Of a stretch of 64,000 nt of DNA, positions 1-8,140 are shown one piece after another (positions within the stretch are counted from its first letter, which is position 1; each line of letters opens with the position of its first letter). The position numbers were made by a program, and so were the translations under genes. The stretch is taken from positions 6,820,001 to 6,884,000 of the forward strand of contig NZ_CP021978.1 in NCBI RefSeq assembly GCF_004803895.1, written 5' to 3'. This DNA is from Streptomyces hawaiiensis (GTDB lineage: Bacteria; Actinomycetota; Actinomycetes; Streptomycetales; Streptomycetaceae). The notes under the pieces are model-generated. The model was not told the DNA's origin, did no database searches, and was given only the letters and a program-made list of their open reading frames with translations.

Positions 1-94
1 AGATGAGCGTGAAGTCGGCGCGACTGGGCCGGGTCCGGCCGCCGGTCAGAGCGAACGGCCGGACGAGCCTTCCCGCCGAATCACCTACGCCCAC
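1..94 (-). CDS. cvnC: CvnC, DUF742 conservon protein (N-terminal fragment)
   Basis: Only the first 31 codons are inside the window. The minus strand from a GTG at 94 reads a short leader, then RLVRPFALTGGRTRP and RADFTLI, the characteristic N-terminus of DUF742 proteins, the third member of Streptomyces conservons. The start lies one base after the cvnB stop (96-98), so the two are translationally linked. DUF742 proteins are winged-helix-like partners of the roadblock protein and the small GTPase CvnD, which should lie just beyond the left edge. Identification rests on a short but distinctive segment and on gene order. Confidence 0.85.
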   Translation of the reverse strand, partial: MGVGDSAGRLVRPFALTGGRTRPSRADFTLI

Positions 95-95
95 C

Positions 96-527
96 TCACA
101 CGCCTGGATCGAGGACGGGTCCGGCCACGCCCCGCGGTGCCGCGCTGAGGTGCTCGCCGATCTTCTTCACCAGCATGTTCATCTGGTACGCCACCACCCC
201 GACGTCCGCGCCCGGCCCGGTCAGCACGACCAGATGGGCACCGGGACCGGCGGAGGTCAGGATCAGATAGCTGTTGGCCATCTCGATGAGGGCCTGGCGC
301 ACCGGGCCGCCGCGGAAGTCCATGCTGACGCCCTTGCTGAGGCTCATCAGCCCGGAGGCGGTCGCCGCGAGCCGCTCGGCGTCGTCGCGCAGGAATCCGG
401 TGGACTTGCTGACCACCAGGCCGTCCTCGGAGAGCACCACGGCCTGGTTCACGTCGGCGACGCGCTCCACGAGTCCGGTCAGCAGCTGGTCGAGCTGGGT
501 GTGCGTGGCGGGGATGGGGCGTGTCAT
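96..527 (-). CDS. cvnB: CvnB, roadblock/LC7 domain protein
   Basis: A 143-residue protein that is almost entirely one roadblock/LC7 fold, the dynein-light-chain-like domain that in bacteria partners with MglA/CvnD-type small GTPases. Visible features are the N-terminal LDQLLTGLVERV helix, the AVVLSEDGLVVSKS strand pair and the central MSLSKGVSMDFRGG region. It has no signal peptide or membrane helix, so it is cytosolic and probably docks on the CvnA sensor. It starts 14 nt after the cvnA stop and is followed one base later by cvnC, giving the conserved cvnA-B-C-D operon order. Function beyond this family role is not visible. Confidence 0.93.
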   Translation of the reverse strand: MTRPIPATHTQLDQLLTGLVERVADVNQAVVLSEDGLVVSKSTGFLRDDAERLAATASGLMSLSKGVSMDFRGGPVRQALIEMANSYLILTSAGPGAHLVVLTGPGADVGVVAYQMNMLVKKIGEHLSAAPRGVAGPVLDPGV

Positions 528-541
528 TGCGGTGTCCTTCG

Positions 542-3040
542 TCAGCGGTCGGCGGGCGGAGTCGAGGGGACGGGACCGGCGGCGGCCTGCCGGGGTACTG
601 CGGCCGCCTCCTCGTCGTGGGGCGGCTCGGCGTCGTCGTCACGGGCCCGGAGCGTGCCGCGCTGGAAGCCGGCCAGGGAGGACGCGGCGGCTTCCGCGGT
701 GAAGTCGTCCGGGGAGCCGTCGTCGCGGGCGGGCGCGGCCTCTTCGCGCAACTCCTCCACCAGGCTGGTCTGCGGCACCCGGCGGGGGAGCGGGGTGAGA
801 CCGTCCCGGCGGGGGACGATTTCGCGGCCGGCGGCCGGGAGGGCGGAGGCGGTGCGGGCCGTGACGAGGGGCCTGGGCTCGCGGGCGGATCCGGCGGCAC
901 GCTCCGTGCCCCGCGCTGCCCCGGCGCGCCGGGGCGCCTCACTGTGTTCGGCGTCCATCGAACCCCGTCCGTCCACCGCCACCAGACCGTCCTCGGGGGC
1001 GCCGCCGTCCGCCGTGCCGCCGCTCGTGCCTCTCGGGCCGACCGCGACCACGAGGCCGTTGACGCCGGTCCCGTCCCGGGCGGTCCGCGCCTGCGGCGCC
1101 GCACCGCCCGCCGTCTCCCGCACCACGATCTCGTGCGGTACCAGCACGATCGCCGTGGTCCCGCCGTACGGCGACGAGCGCAGGGTGACGGTGATGCCGT
1201 GCCGGTGGGCCAGCTGGGCGATCACGAACATGCCGAGGCGCAGGTCGTCGGCGAGCGCCACCACGTCGAACTGCGGCGGCACCGCCAGCTGTTCGTTGAA
1301 GGACGTGTAGTCCTCCTCCAGCATGCCGAGGCCGCGGTCCTCGACCTCGACGGCCAGGCCCTTGGCCACCATCCCGGCCCGCACCGTGACGGGGCTCGGG
1401 GCGGGGGAGTAGGCGGTCGCGTTGTCGATGAGCTCGGCCAGCAGATGGATGACGTCGGCCACCGCGGGCGGCGCGACGTACACCTCCTCCTCGGTGAGCA
1501 CCTCCACCCGCTGGTACTCGGCGACCTCCCCGACCGCGCTGCGCAGGATGTCCATCAGCGCGACCGGCTCGGTCCAGCTGCGGCCGGGCCGTTCGCCGCT
1601 GACGATGACGAGGTTCTCCTCGTAGCGGCGCAACTGGCTGGCCGTGGAGTCCAGTTCGTACAGGCCCTTGAGGATGTCGGGGTCGGTGTGCTCGCGCTCC
1701 AGCGTGTCGAGCTTGCTCAGCTGGAGGTTGACCAGGTTCTGGCTCTGCCGCGCTATACCCAGGATGATCTTCTGGAAGCCGCGCCGGGTGTCGGCGAGTT
1801 CGACCGCGGTGTGCACGGCCGTGCGCTGGGCGGTGTTGAACGCCCGGGCCACCTGGCCGAGTTCGTCGTGGCCGTAGTCCAGCTCGGTCGTCGCCGACTC
1901 CGGGTCGACCGTCTCGCCCCGCTCCAGCCGCGCGACCACATCAGGCAGCCGCTCCTGCGCGAGGCTGACGGCGGCCCGGCGCAGGCCGCGCAGCCGCCGG
2001 GACAGCGAGCGGGTGATCCGCCACGACATGCCGACGCACAGCAGCAGCGCGAGCAGCCCGCCGGCGCTCAGCAGAGCCGCCTTGAGCAGCAGGGCCTCCG
2101 CTTTGTCGGCACTGCGCTCCAGCAGCCCCGTCGTCTGCTGCTGGATGAGACCCGAGTACCGCACGGACAGCTTGTCCATGGCGGCGTTCCACCGCTTCTG
2201 CGCGTCCGGCAGGGCGATCCGGTCGGCGGTGGTGCCGATGTTGCGCGACGCCAGCACCTCGTCCTCGACGGACTGCAGCGTCTGCCACTCCCGGCTCGCC
2301 AGGATCTGCTCGGTCTGCGCCTTCGCGCCGCCCGTCAGCTGCGGCACGACCTGGTCCTGGACCAGCCAGCGCCGGGTGTTCACCAGTTCCGTGAACTGCG
2401 TCCACGCATCGTCGTCCAGATGCCCGGCGGGCCAGGCCAGGGTCAGCTGCGCGTCCTCCCGGGACACCAGCTCCGCCGCGTGCTCCAGCCCGATCAGCGG
2501 CCCGGCCTGCGAGGTGAGGTCGCCGTCGTCGACCTGGGACAGCTCCTGGAAGGCGTGGATCTGGTCGTCGATGATCGAGGAGTACTGGTCCAGCGCCTGC
2601 TGCGCGGTGATGTCGGTCGGGTCGTCCACCTGGTCCCGGTAGTACTCCAGGCTGCCCACCGAGCCCAGCACCGAGTACAGCCGGTCGGATATGCGGGAGG
2701 GCGCCTTCTCGATCGCGTCCGCCTGCCCGACCAGCTTGGCCACCGCCTTGTCGGTCTCCTCGCGCTGCGCGCCGAGGGCGGCCCGGGAGCCCTTCGGGGA
2801 GGCCAGCCAGGCGGCCGACAGGCTGCGCTCCCGCTGCAGCGCGAGCGTCGCGTCGGTGCCCATGGCACCGGTCGACCGGCTGAGCTCCGTCTGGTCGCGC
2901 AGCCTGAGGCCCTCCGAGAACATCTGGATCGTCGTCACGCCCCACATGGCGGCGAGGGTGACGCTGGGCACGAGGGCCAGGAGCACCAGGGAAAGGCGTA
3001 TGGAACCGAGGCGGCGCCGGGCACCTGTCCGTCGAGGCAT
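542..3040 (-). CDS. cvnA: CvnA, nitrate/nitrite-sensing-type membrane histidine kinase-like protein
   Basis: An 832-residue sensor. From the chosen ATG (MPRRTGARRRLGSIR) there is an Arg-rich cytoplasmic tip, a first membrane helix near residues 13-35, a long extracellular helical sensor region of the NIT (nitrate/nitrite-sensing) type, a second membrane helix near 315-335, a HAMP-like linker, a helical dimerisation region and a C-terminal HATPase_c domain (ELIDNATAYSPAPSPV carries the N-box; EDRGLGM the G1 box). The tail after about residue 690 is low-complexity and Ala/Arg-rich. A longer reading frame exists upstream, but those 34 residues are Pro-rich and unlike the family. First gene of the conservon operon. 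Confidence 0.92.
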   Translation of the reverse strand: MPRRTGARRRLGSIRLSLVLLALVPSVTLAAMWGVTTIQMFSEGLRLRDQTELSRSTGAMGTDATLALQRERSLSAAWLASPKGSRAALGAQREETDKAVAKLVGQADAIEKAPSRISDRLYSVLGSVGSLEYYRDQVDDPTDITAQQALDQYSSIIDDQIHAFQELSQVDDGDLTSQAGPLIGLEHAAELVSREDAQLTLAWPAGHLDDDAWTQFTELVNTRRWLVQDQVVPQLTGGAKAQTEQILASREWQTLQSVEDEVLASRNIGTTADRIALPDAQKRWNAAMDKLSVRYSGLIQQQTTGLLERSADKAEALLLKAALLSAGGLLALLLCVGMSWRITRSLSRRLRGLRRAAVSLAQERLPDVVARLERGETVDPESATTELDYGHDELGQVARAFNTAQRTAVHTAVELADTRRGFQKIILGIARQSQNLVNLQLSKLDTLEREHTDPDILKGLYELDSTASQLRRYEENLVIVSGERPGRSWTEPVALMDILRSAVGEVAEYQRVEVLTEEEVYVAPPAVADVIHLLAELIDNATAYSPAPSPVTVRAGMVAKGLAVEVEDRGLGMLEEDYTSFNEQLAVPPQFDVVALADDLRLGMFVIAQLAHRHGITVTLRSSPYGGTTAIVLVPHEIVVRETAGGAAPQARTARDGTGVNGLVVAVGPRGTSGGTADGGAPEDGLVAVDGRGSMDAEHSEAPRRAGAARGTERAAGSAREPRPLVTARTASALPAAGREIVPRRDGLTPLPRRVPQTSLVEELREEAAPARDDGSPDDFTAEAAASSLAGFQRGTLRARDDDAEPPHDEEAAAVPRQAAAGPVPSTPPADR

Positions 3041-3231
3041 CGTCGTCCTAGGGCGATCAGCGGGGGGCGGGAAACGGGGAGGCGGAAAGGCCGGGGGGTG
3101 TGGGGGACGGGCGCGGGGGTGGTGCCGTCCCGGGCACGGCACATGGGATGCGCAGGATGTTATCCGTACAAGTGGACATGCGGGCCGGGCCTGACCGAAA
3201 CTTTGGCGACACCCTCACGTGAAGTATCCGG

Positions 3232-4239
3232 TCACCGGGTCCCGGCGGCCGCGAACCGTGCCACGGCGGCCACGTTCGACTTGGTCACGAAGGCGGGACC
3301 GGTGAGCACCGGTGCCGTCCCGCCGCCGCTGACGTTGCCGTTGGTCCGGTACAGCCACAGGGCGTCCACCGCGAGGTAGCCCTGCAGATACGGCTGTTGG
3401 TCCACGGCGAACTGCACCTCACCGCTCCGGACCGCCTTGACCAGGTCCTTGTTCAGGTCGAAGGTGGCGACCTCGGCCCTGCTGCCGGACTGCCGCACGG
3501 CCTTGACGGCACTGAGCCCGTACTGGGCGCCCAGGGTGACGACCTCGTCGATGCTCGAGTCCTGCCGCAGCCGGGAGGCGATCGTGGCGGTCACCGCGTT
3601 CATGTCGCTGCCGTCCACGTACAGGTTGTCGGTGTCGCCGCGGAAGGTCTTGCGCATTCCGGCGCAGCGGGCCTCCAGCGCGACGTTGCCCCGCTCGTGC
3701 ACCACGCACAGGGCGTGCTCGGCCTTGAGGTCGTCCAGCTTGTCGCCGACGGCCCGGCCCGCGACGGACTCGTCCTGGCCGAAGTACTCCAGGAGCCCGG
3801 TCGGCCGCCAGGCGTCGATGCCGGAGTTGAGCCCGACGACGGGTATGCCGGCCGCCTTGGCCTGGGCGACCGGGCCGCGCATCGCCGCCGGCTTGGCCAG
3901 GGTCACCGCGATGCCGTCGGCCTTGGCGCGGACCGCGTCCCGCACCAGATCGGCCTGCGCGGCCGGGTCCGCGTCGCCGGCGTACGTCAGGTCGACGCCG
4001 TCCTTGGCGGCCGCCGCCTCGGCGCCCCTGCGCACCAGGTCCCAGAAGGCGTCGCCCTTGCCCCCGTGCGTCACCAGGGTGACCTTCATGCCGCCGGACC
4101 GGCCTGCCGTATCCGCGTCCGCCCCGTCGTCGGCCGCGCCGAGGAAGGAGCAGCCGGACACCAGCAGACACAGGACGGACGCCAGTGCCGCGACACGGGT
4201 GCGTCTCGCGGAGGCGTGCGGCGGGGGAGGAGTGTTCAT
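3232..4239 (-). CDS. Sugar-type ABC substrate-binding lipoprotein (Peripla_BP_4)
   Basis: A 335-residue binding protein. After MNTPPPPHASARRTRV a hydrophobic stretch ends in the lipobox LLVSGC, so the mature protein is a lipid-anchored extracellular lipoprotein. The rest follows the ribose/galactose-binding fold: MKVTLVTHGGKGDAFWDLV, the DPAAQADLVRDAVRAKADGIAVTLAKP segment, GIPVVGLNSG and EVVTLGAQYG. Start ATG 4239 has GAGG at a suitable distance; the longer upstream frame lacks a signal peptide. No permease or ATPase gene is adjacent, and the gene precedes the conservon by about 190 bp, so it may serve as an accessory sensing component (inference). The ligand is not predictable. Confidence 0.87.
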   Translation of the reverse strand: MNTPPPPHASARRTRVAALASVLCLLVSGCSFLGAADDGADADTAGRSGGMKVTLVTHGGKGDAFWDLVRRGAEAAAAKDGVDLTYAGDADPAAQADLVRDAVRAKADGIAVTLAKPAAMRGPVAQAKAAGIPVVGLNSGIDAWRPTGLLEYFGQDESVAGRAVGDKLDDLKAEHALCVVHERGNVALEARCAGMRKTFRGDTDNLYVDGSDMNAVTATIASRLRQDSSIDEVVTLGAQYGLSAVKAVRQSGSRAEVATFDLNKDLVKAVRSGEVQFAVDQQPYLQGYLAVDALWLYRTNGNVSGGGTAPVLTGPAFVTKSNVAAVARFAAAGTR

Positions 4240-4637
4240 GGGGGCGGACCTCGCTGTGCGGCCGAGCAAGAGCAGGGTGAGAGTGCGGGCGGGGCCGCAG
4301 GGTGTGCACCGACCGGATGACTCTCGCTGGCCGGAGCCAACCGTGTGTGAGCACTGGTCGTCAAGTGAGCAGCCACGTGCCGTGAGTTGATGCTGCCGCA
4401 TCGTGATGATCTGTCCGACGGGTCGAACGATGACGCCGGGGATGCTCTCACCTCGGCTTTCCGTACCGTCCGTGCGGTTCGGAACCGGCGCATGCCGGTG
4501 CCGGTGCCGAGGTGTCCGCGCCGCCGCGGCGAGGCCGCGCACCGCCCGGTGCGTGCAGCACACGCCGTCGAGGTGGGCCCACGAGGCCCGCCTAGACTGG
4601 TGCGGCGCGCGGGACGACGGAGGCGACGGAAGGGGCG
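4240..4637. promoter_or_regulatory. Divergent intergenic region between binding lipoprotein and arsR
   Basis: A 398-bp gap between divergently read genes, so it must hold both promoters. On the plus strand TAGACT at 4593-4598 is a plausible -10 for the ArsR gene, with only a poor -35 near 4568. I see no long repeat or RNA gene in it. Confidence 0.35.
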
Positions 4638-4991
4638 GTGACGGTGGCGGCAGCCGGCGGTGGCTTCGAGGACCCCTCCCCGGACGTGCTCGCCCAAGCG
4701 GCCGCGGCCCTCGGTCTGCTGGCCTCGCCCGCCCGGCTGCACATCGTCTGGACGCTGGCCCGGGGCGAGAGCGACGTGACCGGTCTCGCCGAGCGGGTCG
4801 GCGGCGCGCTGCCCGCGGTCAGCCAGCACCTCACCAAACTGAAACTGGCCGGACTCGTCCGCTCCCGCCGCGAGGGCCGCCGGCAGGTGTACTACGTCGA
4901 CGACCCCGACGTCGTCGAGGTCGTACAACTCCTGGTGGACCGGCTCACCGGCCGTGCGGCACCGGCGCGCCGCCGCCTCCATGGCCTCTGA
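4638..4991 (+). CDS. ArsR/SmtB family winged-helix regulator
   Basis: A 117-residue DNA-binding protein. The core LLASPARLHIVWTLARGESDV, LAERVGGALPAVSQHLTKLKLAGLV and RREGRRQVYYVDDPDVVEVV is the standard ArsR helix-turn-helix and wing. GTG 4638 is preceded by GGAAGGGG. I do not see an obvious ELCVCDL-type metal-binding cysteine motif; the protein has no Cys, so if it senses metal the ligands are not thiols. It overlaps by 11 nt a fragment of a cation-transporting ATPase, the classic target of such regulators, suggesting the pair descends from a metal-efflux operon. Confidence 0.9.
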   Translation: MTVAAAGGGFEDPSPDVLAQAAAALGLLASPARLHIVWTLARGESDVTGLAERVGGALPAVSQHLTKLKLAGLVRSRREGRRQVYYVDDPDVVEVVQLLVDRLTGRAAPARRRLHGL

Positions 4992-5460
4992 CACCGCCGA
5001 GTGCACCACCCTGGGGGTGCTGCGGCGGCTGGAGTCGGGGCCCCGGGGGCTGACCGAGACGGAGGCCGCCTCCCGGCTGGCCGGCTTCGGCGAGAACACG
5101 CTGCCGGAGAGCCGTACCCCGTCCTGGCCCCGCCGGTGCGTACGCGCCCTGCGCGATCCCCTCACCGCCGTACTGCTCTGCCTCGGCCTGGTGTCCACCG
5201 CCGTCGCCTCCTGGGGCACCGCCGTGGTGATCCTCGCCCTGGTCGCGGTCGGCTGTGTGCTGCGGGCGAGCGGGGAGCACCGGGCCGACCGGTCTCTGAC
5301 CGCCCTGCGCGAACTGGTCGCCGGCACCGCCACGGTGCTGCGCCGCCCTGACGCCCAGGAGCCACCGGAGCCCCGGGAGACACCGGTCGCCGACCTCGCC
5401 ACCTTCGCCGTCCTCGCCCTGGCGGCGGCCCGGACCCGGCACCGGCGGCGTCAGCCGTAG
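4981..5460 (+). CDS. Stand-alone N-terminal segment of a cation-transporting P-type ATPase
   Basis: A 159-residue protein aligning by eye only with the beginning of P2-type ATPases: a cation-ATPase N domain (LGVLRRLESGPRGLTETEAA, RLAGFGENTLPES), then RALRDPLTAVLLCLG with two membrane helices at about residues 60-95, and the RADRSLTALRELVAGTATVLRR start of the actuator domain. There is no TGE loop, no phosphorylated DKTG and no nucleotide domain; the usual length is 800-900 residues, so it cannot transport. The ATG at 4981 lies inside the arsR 3' end; a longer frame starting at 4954 is less likely. It is either a relic or a short regulatory membrane protein. Confidence 0.7.
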   Translation: MASDTAECTTLGVLRRLESGPRGLTETEAASRLAGFGENTLPESRTPSWPRRCVRALRDPLTAVLLCLGLVSTAVASWGTAVVILALVAVGCVLRASGEHRADRSLTALRELVAGTATVLRRPDAQEPPEPRETPVADLATFAVLALAAARTRHRRRQP

Positions 5461-6800
5461 GTGAGGTCCGAGCAGGGGTTGTCGTCCGCGGACCGGGCCC
5501 CGTCGGCGACCTCGGACGGCACGGCGGTCGAGGCCCGGGAGGCGGACGCGCCCGCCACCGGGCTGTCCGCGTACGACTGCCCGAGGACGACACTGATGCC
5601 ACTGCCGGTCGAGGACCGGAGCTCCGCCCCGGGGAAGGCCCGCGCCACGGTCCTGGCCCGGTCCTCGAGGCCGGGCCCGTACTCGACCAGCGTGGTGGTG
5701 TGGTCCTGGTCGGTCGCCGTCGCCGTGCCCGTGACGGTGAAGCCGTCCCCGGTGAGGGCGGCGGCGCGGGCGGCCAGGCCGGGAACGGCGGTGCCGTTGT
5801 GGACGGCGACGTCGATGCCCTCACCGGAGACCGGCGCGGGGGAGGGGGAAGACCCGGAACCGGCTGTTCCGGTCTTCTTGCCGCCGGCGTTCTCGCCGTC
5901 GATCGTGCGGTCGGCCCGCAGCGCGGCCCACAGCGCGGCCCATAGGGCGTCCGCGTCCGGCTGGACGATCGCCACCCGGGAACCCTCGTAGCGCCAGGGC
6001 AGGGTGACGAACTTGGTGTTGTGCAGGTCGATGTCCTTCAGGGACATCGCGAAGGAGATCAGCTTGTCGGCGGAGCCGAGGCCGGGGACGACGGTGAGCG
6101 ACTTCGTGGCGGCGTCGGCCAGCGGCAACAGCCGCGTTGGGGGTGAGGCCCTTGCTCTTGATCTCCTTCATCAGGCTTGCGACGAACGCCTGCTGGCGCT
6201 TGATCCGGCCGATGTCGGAGCCGTCGCCGATGCCGTGCCGGATCCGGACGTAGTCCAGTGCCTTCTGCCCCGACACGGTCTGCTCGCCCTGGGGGAAGAG
6301 CAGCTTGCCCGGGGCGGCGAGATGCGGGTCGAGGTCGTTCTCGTAGACGTTCCGCGGCAGGCGCACCCGCACCCCGCCCACCACGTCCGTCAGCTCCGCG
6401 AAGCCCTTGAAGTCGACGACGACGGTGTGGTCGACGCGCACCCCGGTGAGCTGCTCGACCGTGTTCTGGGTGCAGGCCGGGTTGCCCTCGGTGGTCTGGC
6501 CGACCGAGTACGCCGCGTTGAACATGGTGTTCGGCCGGGCTTGGTCCACGTGCCGTCGGGCAGCTTGCAGGGCGGGATGATGACCAGCGTGTCGCGGGGG
6601 ACGGACACGGCGATCGCGTGCCGGTGGTCGGCGTAGACGTGCAGCAGGAAGGCGGTGACGGAGCGGCCCACGTCGTCCTTCTCGCCGCCGCCCAGCGCGT
6701 TGTTGCCGCCGGTGCGGCTGCCGGAGCCGATGACCAGGACGTTCTCGCCCTTCGACGAGCCGGCGTCGGGGCGGTTGTCGGAGAGGCCGCCGGAGTCGAA
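5451..6800 (-). pseudogene. Decayed LytR-CpsA-Psr (LCP) family gene with LytR_C domain
   Basis: Read on the minus strand, LCP sequence is spread over three frames: NVLVIGSGSRTGG to KLPDGTWTKP (about 6800-6540), then PNTMFNAAYSVG through YVRIRHGIGDGSDIGRIKRQ to KSKGLTPN (about 6535-6140), then LPLADAATKSLTVVPG through the LytR_C domain to the stop at 5451. One base appears lost near 6537 and the frame shifts back near 6130. The 5' part encoding the cytoplasmic tail and membrane helix is absent, with similarity ending exactly where a TatA-like gene lies on the opposite strand. Intact LCP proteins attach glycopolymers to peptidoglycan. Two sequencing errors could explain the shifts but not the missing 5' end. 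Confidence 0.85.
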
Positions 6801-6801
6801 C

Positions 6802-7026
6802 GTGCTGCGCAACGGACTGGAGCCCTGGCATCTGCTGATCGTGGCGATCGTCGTGATCGTCGTGATCGTCCTGTTCGGCTCGAAGAGGCTGCCGGACACG
6901 GCGCGATCGCTGGGCCGCTCGATGCGGATCCTCAGGAGCGAGGCCAAGGCCCTGAAGGAGGAGGGCTCTGCGGACGCGGCGCCCGGAGAACAGCCCCGGC
7001 CCGCCACGCCCGTGGACCCGCTCTAG
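6802..7026 (+). CDS. tatA: TatA-like twin-arginine translocase subunit
   Basis: A 74-residue protein beginning LRNGLEPWHLLIVAIVVIVV, i.e. a very short outside segment, one membrane helix, the FG hinge (VLFGSKRLPD) and the amphipathic helix TARSLGRSMRILRSEAKALKEE, followed by an acidic/Pro-rich tail. This is the full TatA architecture; TatA oligomers form the passage for folded Tat substrates in the membrane. GTG 6802 is preceded by GGAG. It stands alone without tatB/tatC and sits antisense to the broken LCP gene, so it is probably a second TatA copy that arrived by rearrangement. Its stop overlaps the convergent DUF6114 stop by 4 nt. Confidence 0.85.
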   Translation: MLRNGLEPWHLLIVAIVVIVVIVLFGSKRLPDTARSLGRSMRILRSEAKALKEEGSADAAPGEQPRPATPVDPL

Positions 7027-7469
7027 GGCTGCCCCACCGGCGTCGGCGGCGCGGCCTTCGCCGCCCGGGCCTCCTTGCGGCGCTGCCTGCGGCTGACGCG
7101 GGGTTCCTGGTCCGGCAGCCAGCCGAAGGCGAGGCAGCTGCCGGTCACGCCCAGGAGCATGCCGACGAAGAACCCGCCCAGGTTGGAGGTCAGCCAGGTA
7201 CCCAGGGAGACCAGTACCCCGATGACCGAGTAGAACAGGCGCTGGGCGGGGTTGAAGAGGATCAGCACGCCGCACAGCAGCATCACGGCCGGGAGGAGAT
7301 AGCCGGCCAGGCCCTGCATGCCGACGTGCAGGATGACGTCCAGCGACGCCTTCAGGGTGAGCAGGACCTCCGCCCCGCCCAGGGCGAGCAGCAGCCCGCC
7401 CCAGAACGGACGGCCGGCCCGCCACTGCCTGAAGGCGGGCCGGACTCCCTCGCGCGGACCGCGCGGCAT
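7023..7469 (-). CDS. DUF6114 family membrane protein
   Basis: A 148-residue membrane protein with four hydrophobic segments (WGGLLLALGGAEVLL; LAGYLLPAVMLLCGVLILF; LFYSVIGVLVSLGTWL; FFVGMLLGVTGSCLAFGW) and a basic C-terminal tail (RVSRRQRRKEARAAKAA). The ATG at 7469 shares one base with the TGA of the upstream gene, so translation is coupled. In actinobacteria DUF6114 genes commonly follow DUF6230 genes, as here. The biochemical role is unknown; the pairing suggests a membrane partner for the surface-exposed DUF6230 protein. Confidence 0.88.
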   Translation of the reverse strand: MPRGPREGVRPAFRQWRAGRPFWGGLLLALGGAEVLLTLKASLDVILHVGMQGLAGYLLPAVMLLCGVLILFNPAQRLFYSVIGVLVSLGTWLTSNLGGFFVGMLLGVTGSCLAFGWLPDQEPRVSRRQRRKEARAAKAAPPTPVGQP

Positions 7470-8140
7470 CAGCAACCCGATCCGCTGAAGCCCAGCTTCA
7501 GACCCGGCAGCTTGAACACACCGGCTGTCGTGGCGTAGTTGGTCTGCCGCAGGTTGGCGATGTGCACCGTGTCGGACTGCTGGCTGAACACGCCCTTCGG
7601 TCCGCGGCCCTTGGGCCCGGCCTTGTTGAGCGTGCTGGCGTCGTTGCCGATCTCGATGTTGTTGAACGCGGCGTCGCCGGTCAGCTCGGTCGAGTCGGTC
7701 GTCAGATCGCTGGCGGTGACCTTCTGCGCGCCCTCGCCCGCCCTGATGACCAGGTTCGTGCCGCCCAGGTCCACGCTCTGGCACAGCTTGGTGAGGGTCG
7801 CGTTCTTGATCACGGACGTGACGACCAGCACCTGACCGCCGGTGTCACCCGCGTTGGGGCTGCCCTCGGCCATCTCGTCCAGGCCCCCGAACTGTGCGAA
7901 GCCGGTGCCGTTCAGCTCGGTCGCGGTGACCGTGAAGGGCATGCCGGAGATGGCGAACTGCACGCCCAGCGCCCCTTCCGCGGTGAGGACCGCGAGTCCT
8001 GCGGCGGCCAGGGTGGCCGGCACCGCCATCACGGCGGCCCGGCGTGCCCGGACCCGCCCGCGTCGCGCGGGGGCGTCACTGACGTCCGGTGCGGCGGCGC
8101 CGTCCGGTCTTTCGGGGGTGTGCTCGGCGGAGGAGGTCAT
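7469..8140 (-). CDS. DUF6230 family exported/anchored protein
   Basis: A 223-residue protein. After MTSSAEH there is a 30-residue hydrophilic, Arg-rich segment (RRGRVRARRAAVM) and one membrane helix (AVPATLAAAGLAVLTAEGALG) near residues 38-60; the remainder (FAISGMPFTVTATELNGTGF, LVVTSVIKNATLTKLCQSV, FSQQSDTVHIANLRQTNYATTAG) is predicted outside. It has been labelled cholesterol esterase in some genomes, but no GxSxG or other hydrolase motif is present, so that name is not supported. ATG 8140 has an AGGAGG-like site. First gene of a two-gene unit with DUF6114. Confidence 0.87.
   Translation of the reverse strand: MTSSAEHTPERPDGAAAPDVSDAPARRGRVRARRAAVMAVPATLAAAGLAVLTAEGALGVQFAISGMPFTVTATELNGTGFAQFGGLDEMAEGSPNAGDTGGQVLVVTSVIKNATLTKLCQSVDLGGTNLVIRAGEGAQKVTASDLTTDSTELTGDAAFNNIEIGNDASTLNKAGPKGRGPKGVFSQQSDTVHIANLRQTNYATTAGVFKLPGLKLGFSGSGC

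Noticed and set aside
521..3379. Very long plus-strand reading frame of 952 codons opposite cvnA
   Set aside because: It is the antisense shadow of cvnA; its protein is Arg/Gly/Pro-rich without domains, as is normal for frames opposite GC-rich genes.
7469..8140. Cholesterol esterase label for the DUF6230 protein
   Set aside because: No GxSxG nucleophile motif or catalytic triad can be seen.
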